Part shown: in pieces, positions 1-9,373 of the stretch
Position numbering within the stretch: position 1 is the stretch's first letter
Layout of the letters: each line of letters starts with the position of its first letter
Assembly: GCA_027577415.1 (NCBI GenBank)
Contig: JANBQS010000266.1
Location: forward strand, 1 to 23,933
Direction of reading: 5' to 3'
Length of the DNA stretch: 23,933 bases
From: Coemansia sp. RSA 922
Taxonomy: Eukaryota > Kickxellomycota > Kickxellomycetes > Kickxellales > Kickxellaceae
The notes under the pieces: model-generated
The model's input: only the letters and a program-made list of their open reading frames with translations
What the model was told of the DNA's origin: nothing
Databases searched by the model: none
Program-made: the position numbers and the translations under genes

Positions 1-34
1 GGTCGACTCGCCTGCCTCGTATGAGGCGATCTAA
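1..34 (+). CDS. Possible C-terminal tail of an upstream gene (partial)
   Basis: One forward frame is open from position 2 to a TAA at 32-34 and encodes a short hydrophilic tail, VDSPASYEAI. An AATAAAA poly(A)-signal-like motif lies at 70-76, where the 3' UTR of such a gene would end. A second frame runs to a stop near position 50, so the frame is not certain. There is far too little sequence to name a product, and the stretch could equally be intergenic. Confidence 0.25.
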   Translation, partial: VDSPASYEAI

Positions 35-634
35 AGAGGTTGTTTGCTAAATATCCGAGTAGGTATAATAATAAAACAGTGTCTCCTCGAGCCATCTCGT
101 CTTTCCCAAGACCTTGGGACTTTAGCTCAAATCTCTACTCTGTGACATGTCTCGCTACTACGTCCTGTCCCGTTTACATAAGGCTGCAAGCTATCTTGTG
201 GTCCCGTTTCTAGCAAACTTGCTTTGTGGTATGTTTGTGCACTGCACACTGCAGCATGTATTTTTCTATTATAAAAAGACGGAACTTTTTATAGATTTTT
301 TTTTTGGTGATCACTTTTTTTCCAAAGCACTTTTGCCCAGCATTAGTGGAAAAGAAAAAAGGAGGGACAATCGTGAATGGACTCTAATCGCTCGGTCCCA
401 TCCCCTTTGGAAATTTCCAGTGGTTCATTGCGCCATGCAGACTTTCTGCTCTTATAAAGGGAGGCGTAAAGGCCAGAACCACAGTGCAGGTTTTTTTTTT
501 TCTTCTAACGTTCTCTTCTTCACTAACCATTATATATATTTTTCCTATTCATTTATTCTACTACTGTCGGGAGAACAACTTTTTTTTCTTTTTTTTCTTT
601 TTAGTTGACTCCCGAATTTTTTTTTTTTTGGCAA
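35..634 (+). promoter_or_regulatory. Upstream region of the alpha-mannosidase gene
   Basis: This 600-bp stretch has no convincing gene. The open frame at 147-608 has the composition of a T-rich leader and overlaps the promoter elements, so I do not call it. A TATAAA box is at 453-458, followed by several long T-runs (about 490-500, 577-600 and 617-629), which are typical of fungal core promoters and 5' leaders. A start at or shortly after 480 would give a leader of roughly 100-150 nt before the ATG at 635. No intron is obvious, but a 5'-UTR intron cannot be excluded. Confidence 0.5.
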
Positions 635-2206
635 ATGTTGCACTGTGCAAGAATATCGCCGCGCAGGCTCTTTTTCCTATTTCTAGGTTGTCTGGCGTGC
701 GTGTATTTGCTAAATTTATACAGTCCTGCGACCTGGGTTGACAGTATGAGCCACGGCGAGTTACCATGGAAGGTGGACGGCTACCGGAACAGCGAACTCT
801 CGTCCACAAACTATAAACGTCAGCAGTCCGTACGGGAGGCAACTCGGCACGCATGGGCCGGGTACAAAAAATATGCCTGGGGTAAAGACGAACTACAACC
901 AGTTACTCAGAGTTCTAACCTGAGGTGGGGAGACTGGGCAATTACGTTGGTGGACTCGTTGGATACATTGAAAATAATGGAGCTTGAGGACGAGTACGCG
1001 GAAGCCAAGGAGTTTGTAAGGTCGATACGGTTTGATCGGTCTCCGGCTGGATACAAGGTTCAGTTCTTTGAAATGACTATTAGGGCGCTTGGTGGTCTAC
1101 TGGGTGCTTATGAATTGGATCGGGATCCGATGCTTTTGGAAAAGGCTAGACAAGTCGGTGACTCTCTCGCTTATGCATTCGATACGGCGACTGGTCTGCC
1201 TACTGTTAACGTGGACGTTAATAGCAAGTCTAAGGAGTATAGTTCGAGGATTTGTATTGCGGAGGCTGGAACCCTGCAGCTAGAGTTCAAGAAACTGGGA
1301 CAAGTAACGGGTGACAATAAGTACACGAAATACGCTGAGCGGGCGAACGAAGCAATCGAGAACGGTGAGCGGAAATACAAGGGCCTGTATCCTGCGTTTA
1401 TTGACTCTGATACTGGCAAATTCGATAGTAGCGCTGAGCTATCTGTGGGCGCGATGTCTGACAGCTTTTACGAGTACCATCTCAAGCAGCATATTTTACA
1501 TGGTGGCAAGGAGCCAAAGTTCATGAAGCGGTATATTACGTCAGTGGAGACTGTCAAGGAGAAGCTGGTGAAGAAATCAGAGTCTGGGTTTACTTTTATT
1601 GGAAAGCTCGTTGCTAGCGAATCGGGTTTCTCTGACGAAATGGAGCACCTCGCTTGCTTCTATCCGGGTCTTTTGGCACTCGGCGCCAAGGTATTGGATC
1701 GTCCGCAGGACTTGGTTCTCGCCGAGGAGCTGGCACGTACCTGCTACACGTCGTATACTATGACGCCGACTGGTTTGGGACCTGAGCGCTTTGGCTTTAA
1801 AACAAAGGAGCAGGTAAATGAGTACAATAAGTACGTGTATCCTGGATCTACTCGGGTATTTAACGACGATGGAATGGGTGGAGTTGATTCGCGCTATATT
1901 CTGCGGCCGGAGACGCTCGAGACCCTGTTTATCTTGTACCGTGTTACTGGGGATCCCAAATACCAGGAGTGGGGATGGAACATATTCTTGGCGATTGAAA
2001 AGCACGCAAAAGTCGAGGCTGGCTATGCCGGTGTCCAAGACGTTTATAGCGAGAGCTCGACTTCGAACCATATCGACGCCATGGAGTCATTTTTCTTGGC
2101 TGAGACGCTCAAGTACCTTTATCTATTGTTTAGCCCTACGGACGTCATCTCGCTGGACGAGTATGTATTTAACACTGAGGCGCATCCATTCCGTATCATA
2201 AAGTGA
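635..2206 (+). CDS. MNS1: Class I alpha-1,2-mannosidase (GH47), ER/Golgi type II membrane protein
   Basis: This enzyme hydrolyses alpha-1,2-linked mannose from N-glycans in the ER or early Golgi and needs Ca2+. The 523-residue product has a short cytosolic tail and a signal-anchor at about residues 12-28, then a lumenal GH47 domain. Visible hallmarks are DSLDTL (107-112), Glu146 in FFEMTIR, Asp276 in MSDSFYEY and Glu426 in LRPETLET. These match the three catalytic acids of the family. Thr514 in NTEAHP is the Ca2+ ligand. Cys341 (HLACFYPG) and Cys370 fit the conserved disulfide. The frame extends upstream only through non-ATG codons in a T-run, so the ATG at 635 is the start. It has no introns. 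It could be the ER Man9-trimming enzyme or a Golgi paralogue; the C-terminal FFLAETLKYLYLLFS segment fits both, so the subclass is inferred. An EDEM-type protein is less likely because the length and motifs are those of the processing enzymes. Confidence 0.93.
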   Translation: MLHCARISPRRLFFLFLGCLACVYLLNLYSPATWVDSMSHGELPWKVDGYRNSELSSTNYKRQQSVREATRHAWAGYKKYAWGKDELQPVTQSSNLRWGDWAITLVDSLDTLKIMELEDEYAEAKEFVRSIRFDRSPAGYKVQFFEMTIRALGGLLGAYELDRDPMLLEKARQVGDSLAYAFDTATGLPTVNVDVNSKSKEYSSRICIAEAGTLQLEFKKLGQVTGDNKYTKYAERANEAIENGERKYKGLYPAFIDSDTGKFDSSAELSVGAMSDSFYEYHLKQHILHGGKEPKFMKRYITSVETVKEKLVKKSESGFTFIGKLVASESGFSDEMEHLACFYPGLLALGAKVLDRPQDLVLAEELARTCYTSYTMTPTGLGPERFGFKTKEQVNEYNKYVYPGSTRVFNDDGMGGVDSRYILRPETLETLFILYRVTGDPKYQEWGWNIFLAIEKHAKVEAGYAGVQDVYSESSTSNHIDAMESFFLAETLKYLYLLFSPTDVISLDEYVFNTEAHPFRIIK

Positions 2207-2218
2207 TAATATAATAGA

Positions 2219-2232
2219 ATATATATATATAT
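2219..2232. repeat. (AT)7 tract in the 27-bp convergent spacer
   Basis: Seven AT dinucleotides lie between the mannosidase stop (2206) and the peptidase stop (2234 on the minus strand). The spacer must hold the 3' signals of both genes, and its AT-rich sequence could serve as a bidirectional poly(A) or efficiency element. This role is inferred from position only. Confidence 0.6.
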
Positions 2233-2233
2233 T

Positions 2234-4300
2234 TTAATCTAGAGTATATGGAAGAGTAGTATTAGTAAATGTCGATATCCAACGGAGTACCTCGGTATAC
2301 CATCTGATAGAGTTGGCTGGGTGAGAGGTCCAGTGATTTTCGTCGGGAAAGTACATGAGTCGTGCGGGGATGCCCTTTCTGCGCAGCAGCGTGAATGGTG
2401 CTAGAGACTGGTCGGCGGTTAGGCGGAAGTCGTTGGCGCCATGGACGAACAGTGTGGGAGTAGAGAAGTTTGCTGCATAGCGCTCTGGATTAAACTTCTC
2501 GTAATGTGGACGGACATCTGGATCATAAGGAACGCCACCAAAATCGTGTTCGGGAAACCACAGCTCATCGGTAGAGTACCAAAAGCTCGGTACGGAGAAC
2601 ATGCCGTCGTGACTGACTAGAGCGCGGAACCTATTTGTCTGAGCATTGATCCAGTTCACCATATATCCGCCATACGATGCGCCTAGAGCTACCATCCTCT
2701 TGCCATCAATAAAGCTGTGCTCAGCTAATAGATAGTCCAGTCCTTTAATCAGATCGTCGTAGGGGTATCCGCCCCATTGCTGCTGTATGGAGTCGGTGAA
2801 GTTTTGGCCGTAGGACGATGACCCGTGGAAATTAATCTGTACTGTGATAAACCCCGCACTAGCGTATAAATTGGGGTTCCACTGCGAGTGGCCAAACGAA
2901 TGCGTGTTACATTGCTGCGGTCCCCCGTGAATAAGACAAGCCAACGGGTACTGCTTGCTGGGATCGAAGTTCGGAGGCTTGACTAGCCATCCATGTACTA
3001 GGTCGTTGCGAGCACCAATAAAGATAAAATCTTGGGCACTACCGAGATACACATTCTTTAGTGCCTTTTGGTTGACTGCTGTTAATGCGCGGCGCTCGCC
3101 CGTGCTGGTAAGTCGATGGATGTCCATGGGAGTGTCCGTGTTGCTATGCACAAAGGCCAGGTCTTTCTTGCCCAAAAGCCGTACTGCCGACGCGCTGCCC
3201 GTCTCAGTCAACTGCTTGCGACGACCCGACTCAATGTCAACTACGTATATGTTGTTGTTACCGCTGTCGGCGACTACGGCATAGAGACTAGTCCCGTTTT
3301 GCGACCATAAAAGCGACTGTGGCGAGCGGTCCCAGTCATGCGCTACTGCTGCTACTTTTCCTGAAACCAAGTCACCGACATAAATACGTTTTTGTCCGGA
3401 CTCGTATGCTGGCTCTTTGATTTGCAGCCAAGCTAACCATCGACCGTCGGGGGAAAACGCTGGGGCGCTGGAAATACCCTCAATTCCACTCGATAGCAGC
3501 CGTGGCTGGCCGGTTCCATTGATCGGTACAGTGTAAACGCCGACGTTAGTCGTCCAAGATTGGTCCTCATCTGGCGTACGCACTATGAACGCGGCGTTGT
3601 GACCCTGTCGATCAACAGTGTGCTCGTCTAAGGACCAGCGAACCAATGGGTCATGGAACGCCGTCAGGTTTAGCAACAGGTTGGTCTCCTTACCGACAAC
3701 CTTCCAGTCATCCAATTCGACAGAGAAGAGCGCTGGCTTGCGTGGCGACATCCATTCGTCCCAATGACGAACCCAGAGATTATCGTAGATAAGTGCCGAG
3801 TCTCGTTTCTTCACTGCAACTAGATCCTTGGTCTGTGCTAGACTCGCATTTGGATAAACGGACGCCACAAAGACAAGACGCCCCGAACGATAGCTGACGG
3901 AGGAAATATCTATAGAGGGCGAGTATACAACTGTAGCGTTTTTTTCGTCGAGCCCCTGCCTATATAACTTGTTTTTGTGTAGGTAGCCAAAGGTCTCGTT
4001 GTCGAACCAAATCGGATTGCCGTAGGTTTCGCCGCCCTTGGCTGCTGTGATCTGCGAGATCTCTCCAGATAGGTCAACGACGTTGATATATGTCTCAGAG
4101 TTGTCGTCGACTTGAATGTAATGAGCTTGAGTATACAGTATTTTGGTCGCATCGGGTGAGACGACAGGTGGACCAATGCGGTTTAGTGAATGGAATAGTC
4201 GTATATCGAGTGGTCGACTGTTGAATGATCCACTCTCAATAGCACTGATACAGGACAGAGCATCGAGAAAGTAAGCTCCAAAAAGTAACGACACGTACAT
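2234..4300 (-). CDS. DPP5: Secreted dipeptidyl-peptidase 5-like serine peptidase (S9C prolyl oligopeptidase family)
   Basis: This is an exopeptidase that releases dipeptides from extracellular or vacuolar peptides. The 688-residue protein starts with a hydrophobic signal-like segment (about 1-20), followed by a WD-like beta-propeller region (about 40-420). The C-terminal alpha/beta-hydrolase domain (about 425-688) carries an HGGP oxyanion motif (458-461) and the nucleophile Ser542 in GASYGGY. Asp624 in HGANDF and His656 in DENHW complete the triad. Several N-x-S/T sites (for example at 101, 121, 151 and 211) fit a secreted glycoprotein. Length and motif order match fungal DPP V. It converges on the mannosidase gene and its 3' end is only 27 bp away. 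A TATATAT element at 4350-4356 lies about 50 bp upstream of the ATG. Whether it is secreted or vacuolar is not decided by the sequence. Confidence 0.92.
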   Translation of the reverse strand: MYVSLLFGAYFLDALSCISAIESGSFNSRPLDIRLFHSLNRIGPPVVSPDATKILYTQAHYIQVDDNSETYINVVDLSGEISQITAAKGGETYGNPIWFDNETFGYLHKNKLYRQGLDEKNATVVYSPSIDISSVSYRSGRLVFVASVYPNASLAQTKDLVAVKKRDSALIYDNLWVRHWDEWMSPRKPALFSVELDDWKVVGKETNLLLNLTAFHDPLVRWSLDEHTVDRQGHNAAFIVRTPDEDQSWTTNVGVYTVPINGTGQPRLLSSGIEGISSAPAFSPDGRWLAWLQIKEPAYESGQKRIYVGDLVSGKVAAVAHDWDRSPQSLLWSQNGTSLYAVVADSGNNNIYVVDIESGRRKQLTETGSASAVRLLGKKDLAFVHSNTDTPMDIHRLTSTGERRALTAVNQKALKNVYLGSAQDFIFIGARNDLVHGWLVKPPNFDPSKQYPLACLIHGGPQQCNTHSFGHSQWNPNLYASAGFITVQINFHGSSSYGQNFTDSIQQQWGGYPYDDLIKGLDYLLAEHSFIDGKRMVALGASYGGYMVNWINAQTNRFRALVSHDGMFSVPSFWYSTDELWFPEHDFGGVPYDPDVRPHYEKFNPERYAANFSTPTLFVHGANDFRLTADQSLAPFTLLRRKGIPARLMYFPDENHWTSHPANSIRWYTEVLRWISTFTNTTLPYTLD

Positions 4301-4846
4301 CTTTATAATACGAAAAAGAGATAATGGAGAGAAATATAGAACAGAAAAGTATATATGGATATTTTTTGGTGTTTGCGATCTTGACGTATCACAAGAAAGG
4401 GTTCTGGCCTCCTTTTCTCCCCACAGTTCACACAGATATCAAAATCGCTTGGCTTTACCCAGATGACTGGTAAACAAGGCCATGTACTGTTTTAAAAAAA
4501 TTGACTGTGGGAAATGTAATATCTTGTTCTTCTAGCATCTAACTAGAAATTAATCTAGTCTCCAATCGTATACCAGATCATTGACTAGAGGTCCGCTGCT
4601 TAAATGCCACATTTCTATAGCTACTTCTATAGTGACTTTTTGTGTTTGTACTCTTTTTTTTAGTGCCAGTTGGCCACTTCTTATTACACTCGTCTTTCTT
4701 TTTAATCAGCTTTTTATGTTTTCTTTTTAGAGGAACCATGTAAATGACCTGGTATGATGTCTTCTTAGAGACCATAGAGTAGCTTATTTTTTCTCTAGTT
4801 GATATTCAACAGTGTTACTAGAATTATTTGGAAAGAAAGTGTGCCA
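4301..4846. other. Intergenic: DPP5 promoter and GAA1 3' region
   Basis: This 546-bp AT-rich spacer lies between two minus-strand genes. The part next to 4300 should carry the DPP5 promoter, with a TATATAT element at 4350-4356. The part next to 4847 should be the GAA1 3' UTR. A 65-codon minus-strand frame at 4578-4775 is extremely Lys/Thr-rich because it reads T-runs in reverse, and I do not regard it as a gene. I see no RNA gene here. Confidence 0.5.
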
Positions 4847-6733
4847 TCAGGGCATCAAGGCAACAATCATGCACAACAGGTTAACTGGCCAGTACACTAG
4901 GCAAACCAAGGGATAGGCCAGGCTGCCAAAGTGGTAAAAGTCGCCCAAGAACATGCGGAATGGACTCGACGTAAAGTCCAGTGGGCTCAGTCCCAAAGCT
5001 GCCCTTGACAAGACCAAAGTGCAAACGGGTGAGGCCAGCAAAAGCATGGACACATTGGCGATTCTGCGCATCTTAGTAGTCGACGTCCATACTCTCGTCA
5101 GCACCAGCGGCAAGCCAGTGACACCAAACAAGACTACCGCCAGACTAAAGTTCATCACTGACAGGCAGCCGACTACTACCGCTACATAAAGCTCAACGAC
5201 AGCCTTGAGCTGCTTCCAGTCAACCAGCCGCTGGACACTCTCCATCCAGTAGGTATCCGAAATATGCAAGACCATTGACACTGAAGCCAGCGCCATTGTG
5301 AACACATAGGCAGTTGACGTCGTGTTTGTCAGCACGGCATATGGCACGGCAATCGGTGCCAACAGCAAAATCACGCCCAACAAGTGCACGCGCGCGATAA
5401 TGCCAATGGTGTTGGGCAGCGTGCGCCTCAAGAATGCGTAGTATGCGTTGATCCTCTCAATACGCGTCGCGGGGTTATCCGAGCGCATGTCGTCTGAACC
5501 TTGCATCCACCACAAGTGCATGGCTTGGAAGAGCAAACTGGCAACCATTAGGCCGGCTGCCGGAATGTAATCGCCAATCGAAATGTACTTTTCGTTCGCC
5601 GGCAGAATGTAAAAGAAGAACGACTGGTGGAAGTGCTCCAGCAGGTTGTTCAGACTGCGCAAAGTAGATTCGACCGTTCGCCCGATTGCACGAACAGTGA
5701 AGGCTGCTGGCATTACTGGGGCTACGCCAGTTCTCAGGTACTCTAGGCTGACAGGGTCAGTGGCCCGTACAATGCCAGATAGCGTCAGAGCGTCAATACG
5801 GTAGCGCAAGAATGGTGCATGCACGCCTACCGACTTTCCAATCGCCAATGAGCTCACTTGGCGGAGCAGGAGCTGGGCGGAGCGCTTGTACTTTTCTAGC
5901 CATGTCGAAGACCGTGGTGCGTCAACCATGCCGTGCAAGTAAGCTGGAATGCGTTCGACGCGCGAAATGTACTGCACGATGTTGACCAAGTCCAAGTTCG
6001 GCAGCTGGCCGCTTTTGCCCTCAAAGAACAGCCCCATGCCGGCGTATGACTGAGCGGGCGGAAGTTCTAAACAGACAGCGGCCTGGATAATCCCGCTACG
6101 CACGTATAGACCGCCGCCGCCATGGTACGACTTTAGCCAAGTCTCGATGCCATGCTCTCCGCTGTCAGTCACTAGGAAAATAATGTCCTTGGCCCAGTAC
6201 ACTTGCTCGCTGGCATATTTGGCCAGCCCAGCCATGAGTCGCACTGCGTTAATGTTTGTCCTGTTGCTGGATGTCGTCCACGACGCGGCAATTAGCAGCG
6301 CCTCGACCGAGTCGCTTCTGCCGGCCCGCAACACGCCGTGCACGTTTATCCCACTCATACTACCTGTGCCAGGAATCTCGCTATAAGAAAACCGCTGGAT
6401 CTCGCTATCCAAGCCCAAGCTGTCGAATGCGTGATATACAGCGCCTGCCTGTCGCTCACCCGCGTCCTTGGCCGTAGACTGCAGTGCGAGCTCTGTATCA
6501 ATATGGTTCATTGCAGATATGTGCTCCTCGGTTCCAAACACGGTATACACCTGGTTGGGCATCATGGCGTTCTCTGAAAAGTAACCATTGCGTGTGAATG
6601 TTTGAAATGGCAAAAGCAGCAGCCACACGATGCTAGCTAAGAGCAGGGGATAGGTGAGGTACGCGCTGTACTTGCGACCTAGCTTGAGTATCGGAGACGC
6701 CTTTTCGCCTTGGCCAGACAGCACCAAGGCCAT
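4847..6733 (-). CDS. GAA1: GPI transamidase component GAA1
   Basis: GAA1 is a subunit of the ER GPI-transamidase, which swaps the C-terminal signal of precursor proteins for a preformed GPI anchor. The 628-residue product is close in length to the yeast protein. A first TM at about 26-43 is followed by the family signature NGYFSENAMMPNQV (49-62). The lumenal domain (about 46-380) has the M28-peptidase-like fold seen in this family. It includes IIFLVTDSGEHG (184-195) and GQLPNLDLVN (242-251). About six hydrophobic segments follow (about 385-408, 443-468, 474-492, 511-545, 560-585, 605-627). The start is the ATG beside 6733 because the signature N-terminus directly follows it. No introns are needed. 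Partner subunits (GPI8, GPI16, GPI17, GAB1) are not in the window. Nothing looks broken. Confidence 0.95.
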   Translation of the reverse strand: MALVLSGQGEKASPILKLGRKYSAYLTYPLLLASIVWLLLLPFQTFTRNGYFSENAMMPNQVYTVFGTEEHISAMNHIDTELALQSTAKDAGERQAGAVYHAFDSLGLDSEIQRFSYSEIPGTGSMSGINVHGVLRAGRSDSVEALLIAASWTTSSNRTNINAVRLMAGLAKYASEQVYWAKDIIFLVTDSGEHGIETWLKSYHGGGGLYVRSGIIQAAVCLELPPAQSYAGMGLFFEGKSGQLPNLDLVNIVQYISRVERIPAYLHGMVDAPRSSTWLEKYKRSAQLLLRQVSSLAIGKSVGVHAPFLRYRIDALTLSGIVRATDPVSLEYLRTGVAPVMPAAFTVRAIGRTVESTLRSLNNLLEHFHQSFFFYILPANEKYISIGDYIPAAGLMVASLLFQAMHLWWMQGSDDMRSDNPATRIERINAYYAFLRRTLPNTIGIIARVHLLGVILLLAPIAVPYAVLTNTTSTAYVFTMALASVSMVLHISDTYWMESVQRLVDWKQLKAVVELYVAVVVGCLSVMNFSLAVVLFGVTGLPLVLTRVWTSTTKMRRIANVSMLLLASPVCTLVLSRAALGLSPLDFTSSPFRMFLGDFYHFGSLAYPLVCLVYWPVNLLCMIVALMP

Positions 6734-7728
6734 TTTGCAAAAAATAGAAAGTGAATTAGTTTACAAAAATGCGAGATTACGGAAATGACAAAAGAAAGCA
6801 GTATTGACAGACCGCCCACACGTAACTGCTCTCAAAAGTATGTAGTCCTAGCGATCCAGCCGGTAATCAATCAAAGAAGCGATTCTCATATTCACTGCTT
6901 GGAAATGCTGTGTATTTGAAAACAGCGGTGTCAGCGGCATCAAAGTTCTTGCGCTACACTCCGAATCTGCCCTCCTGAGTACAAGTTCTAATGCACTCTT
7001 AGTGTACCTTAAATACCCGGTATAAACAAGCCCATTAGAGGAGGCTGTGGTAGTGGTCCAAAACAGATACATATGTGTATTGCGGGTGATGTACATACTG
7101 GATGGCTCCGACCCTGCTGGCTCGGGTTCGAATCTCGCTTCTTCAAAAAAAGAAATCCCACGATCAGTGGGTACCAAACACCCACAGAAAGAGATTTAAC
7201 AAGTGAAGATGAATGCCACAACTAAAAAAAACAACAACATAAAAAAACAACAAAAGTTGTATATATTTTTATCATTTTTTTGCAACTGAACACTGCGGTT
7301 GTTGTCCGTGTAACTACAACTACAGACATGCGGCCCTATCCTGTCACCAGCCATGCCGAGTATTATCTGTTAACAACCAGCATACGCAGGCGTTTTGTTG
7401 ATGCTTCCATTGCTCAGTGTAGTTTACAGGTGCTTGGCAAGTCAGGATAAGCTACTTGCTTCCGTGTCTCTATGTCTTAATAATACACATTTGCTATTAT
7501 TTTTGTTCCATGCTCTTGCTCTGCTCTAATTCACATAACACAAATACACTGTAAAAGTTGTTAAAAAAATGTTAATGAGGCTAGAGAAGTTGACATTAAT
7601 ATTACATTTCTAGAAGGAAGACTTTAAAGTCCGCCAAAGAACATAAAGAGCCCTGTATCGTTCTGGGCTAACAATCTTTCCAACCGTTAAGCAACAAACG
7701 CCTGAGACGTGGCGCATCCAGGCTAAAT
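6734..7728. other. Intergenic: GAA1 promoter side and unassigned DNA
   Basis: The first 100-150 bp after the GAA1 start should contain its promoter, but I see no strong TATA element. Minus-strand frames at 6848-7177 and 7009-7221 look non-coding. A GGTTCGAATCT motif at 7125-7135 resembles a tRNA B box, but no full tRNA cloverleaf forms around it. An A-rich, low-complexity stretch lies at 7204-7260. Fragments at about 7620-7735 on the minus strand give short protein-like stretches and may belong to the decayed element described next. Confidence 0.4.
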
Positions 7729-8659
7729 CTAGGGTTTGTCAATTTTCCCTTGCATGGCCTTCATATATGGCTCTCGAGTGTTTTTTATACCCACAGTCAC
7801 ATAGTTAAAGTTGGGGCAACCCAATGCCATCAAAAGTAAGCAGATCACCACCCGTGCGTAGTCACCTTTAGCATGGTAATTACATCTGATATGCCAGCAC
7901 CAGAATCGACTACCCATCTCTACATTCACATGTCTGAACTCTGAGAGCTCCTTCGTAGTAGTGTCTTCGGGAAGACTACCAAAGGTTAGAGTATCGGTTT
8001 CCAGATCCGAGCGAAGTGGGGGCTGTCTAACAAGTATCATTGCCTCCCCAGAACACCGTGCATATCAGGCAGTGGCAACACTTGTTGCGTTTAAACAGGG
8101 AAGCGGTGTCGATCTCTGACAGGTTGTAGCCCTCCAAGTTTTTACAATAATAGAGGTCGAATAAAAGCTTGCGGATCTGGTGAAAGGCCCAGCCTTCATG
8201 CGGCATGTTAGGTAGTTACCTGAGCGCCATGCTCTTAAAAGCAAGCTTAATATCCAATGTGGTTTTCCTCACCTTAACCAAGCGATGGGTTTGTGAGTCG
8301 AGCCCTTGGAGGCTGGGTAGCCACGAATTCTTAGTGGCTACATCGCGCCCTTGCTAGTCACCAAGTATAACTTGTACTCTTTGCAGAAGTGCATGTAAAG
8401 AAAGGCGCGAGTGTTGTGCCACATCCACAGCAACAGCATCTGGGGGCTTCCTACCCTCATTGGTGTGAGAGCTGACTCCGTCATATTGCAAGTGGCTGCT
8501 GCTAGCGGTATGGCCGACTATTGTCTCGATAATGTGGCTAGGAAGGATCTGAAACGCCAATATATTGTGCATTGCCCTGAAATTCCTAATGAATTGAAAA
8601 TAGGAAAATAAAAATAGACTATGAATCATAAAGCTGTTTATCACTAACATCGTCATCAA
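7729..8659 (-). pseudogene. Decayed coding remnant of unknown family
   Basis: One minus-strand frame runs from 8659 down to a TAG at 8027-8029, about 211 codons. It is interrupted only by a TAG at 8354-8356 and a TAA at 8216-8218. Roughly ten stops would be expected by chance in a frame of this length. Its second half reads like genuine protein, for example HQIRKLLFDLYYCKNLEGYN, followed by a Cys-rich stretch. A shifted frame then continues from 8040 to 7729 (103 codons). Another frame is open for 59 codons at 8338-8517, and a 76-codon frame lies upstream at 8619-8849. Overlapping open stretches broken by stops and frameshifts suggest a dead gene, perhaps from a mobile element. I recognise no domain and see no flanking terminal repeats. 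A live gene with several introns is the main alternative. Confidence 0.45.
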
Positions 8660-9277
8660 AGACAGTGTTTGTTTGCTTAGCGATCAAGGTTTGCGATTTA
8701 AAAGATTGGATTAGGACCGATTGGAGCGGTTTATCAGACCTATGAATTGACAGACTGTGGTCTTTTATGGACAGGTAGACGGTGAGAAGCATTGACATTG
8801 ATGCGTGTACGGATACTACAGAATGACGTGGGATTGCTGTTAGCGGCAAAGCGTTGCCTACGCGAAGAGCATGCTATCTAGTCTGCATTTGGCCTGCATG
8901 ATGTCGGAGTTTATGTGTGAGAGGATTGCCCAACAGTGCAAATCAGAACACACTTTAAATTAAAGATGTACATATATTATCGTCAAAAGAGCGACTTTGC
9001 TATTTCGACAGCTCTCCAAACCTATGTTTACAAACGAAAGGAATTGGCGATAGCTGGCATCCAAAGTCCCTGAAAGTATATTCAGCCATCCATTGTTCCT
9101 GAGCGTTGTCTGCCCCCACACGCGTGGCTATTGGTAAGCCGCCGCCCCCAACCCCTTGCCCCAAATCGGCGGTTCAGCTCATTACGATCTACACAAAAAA
9201 AAAGCCACCTGCCAAGACACAATGACAGACACCCCTCCATGTCCCTCCAGCGGTGCAACAGCCGCAGCAGAGAGAGA

Positions 9278-9372
9278 ATAAAAGGAGCTGAGCGCGTTCT
9301 CTCTCCCTTGTCTCTTTTTTTCTTCTCCTCACACATCTTTTGCATTTTTTTCTTCACTTTTTTTTGGTTCAT
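9278..9372 (+). promoter_or_regulatory. TATA-like box and pyrimidine-rich leader of the repeat gene
   Basis: ATAAAAG at 9278-9284 is followed by a long C/T-rich tract (about 9299-9367) that ends just before the ATG at 9374. This is a classic fungal layout for a well-transcribed gene. It argues that the in-frame ATG at 9131 lies upstream of the transcription start and is not used. The rest of 8850-9277 shows no gene that I can support. Confidence 0.55.
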
Positions 9373-9373
9373 A

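Noticed and set aside
147..608. 153-codon forward frame before the mannosidase
   Set aside because: It spans the TATA box and T-runs, and its end is poly-Phe from homopolymers.
4578..4775. 65-codon Lys-rich minus-strand frame
   Set aside because: It reads T-runs in reverse and has no other sign of coding.
7038..7146. tRNA gene on the plus strand
   Set aside because: A good T-loop sequence is present, but the T stem has a mismatch, the acceptor stem pairs only out of register, and no anticodon stem-loop forms.
8173..8215. 43-nt intron (GTAACT, CTAAC, CAG on the minus strand) rescuing the remnant's TAA
   Set aside because: Splicing it shifts into a frame that reads less like protein than the unspliced frame and soon hits a stop.
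9131..9373. N-terminal extension of the orphan protein from the ATG at 9131
   Set aside because: The extension covers the TATA-like box and the pyrimidine tract, and its translation is Ser/Phe-rich low complexity.
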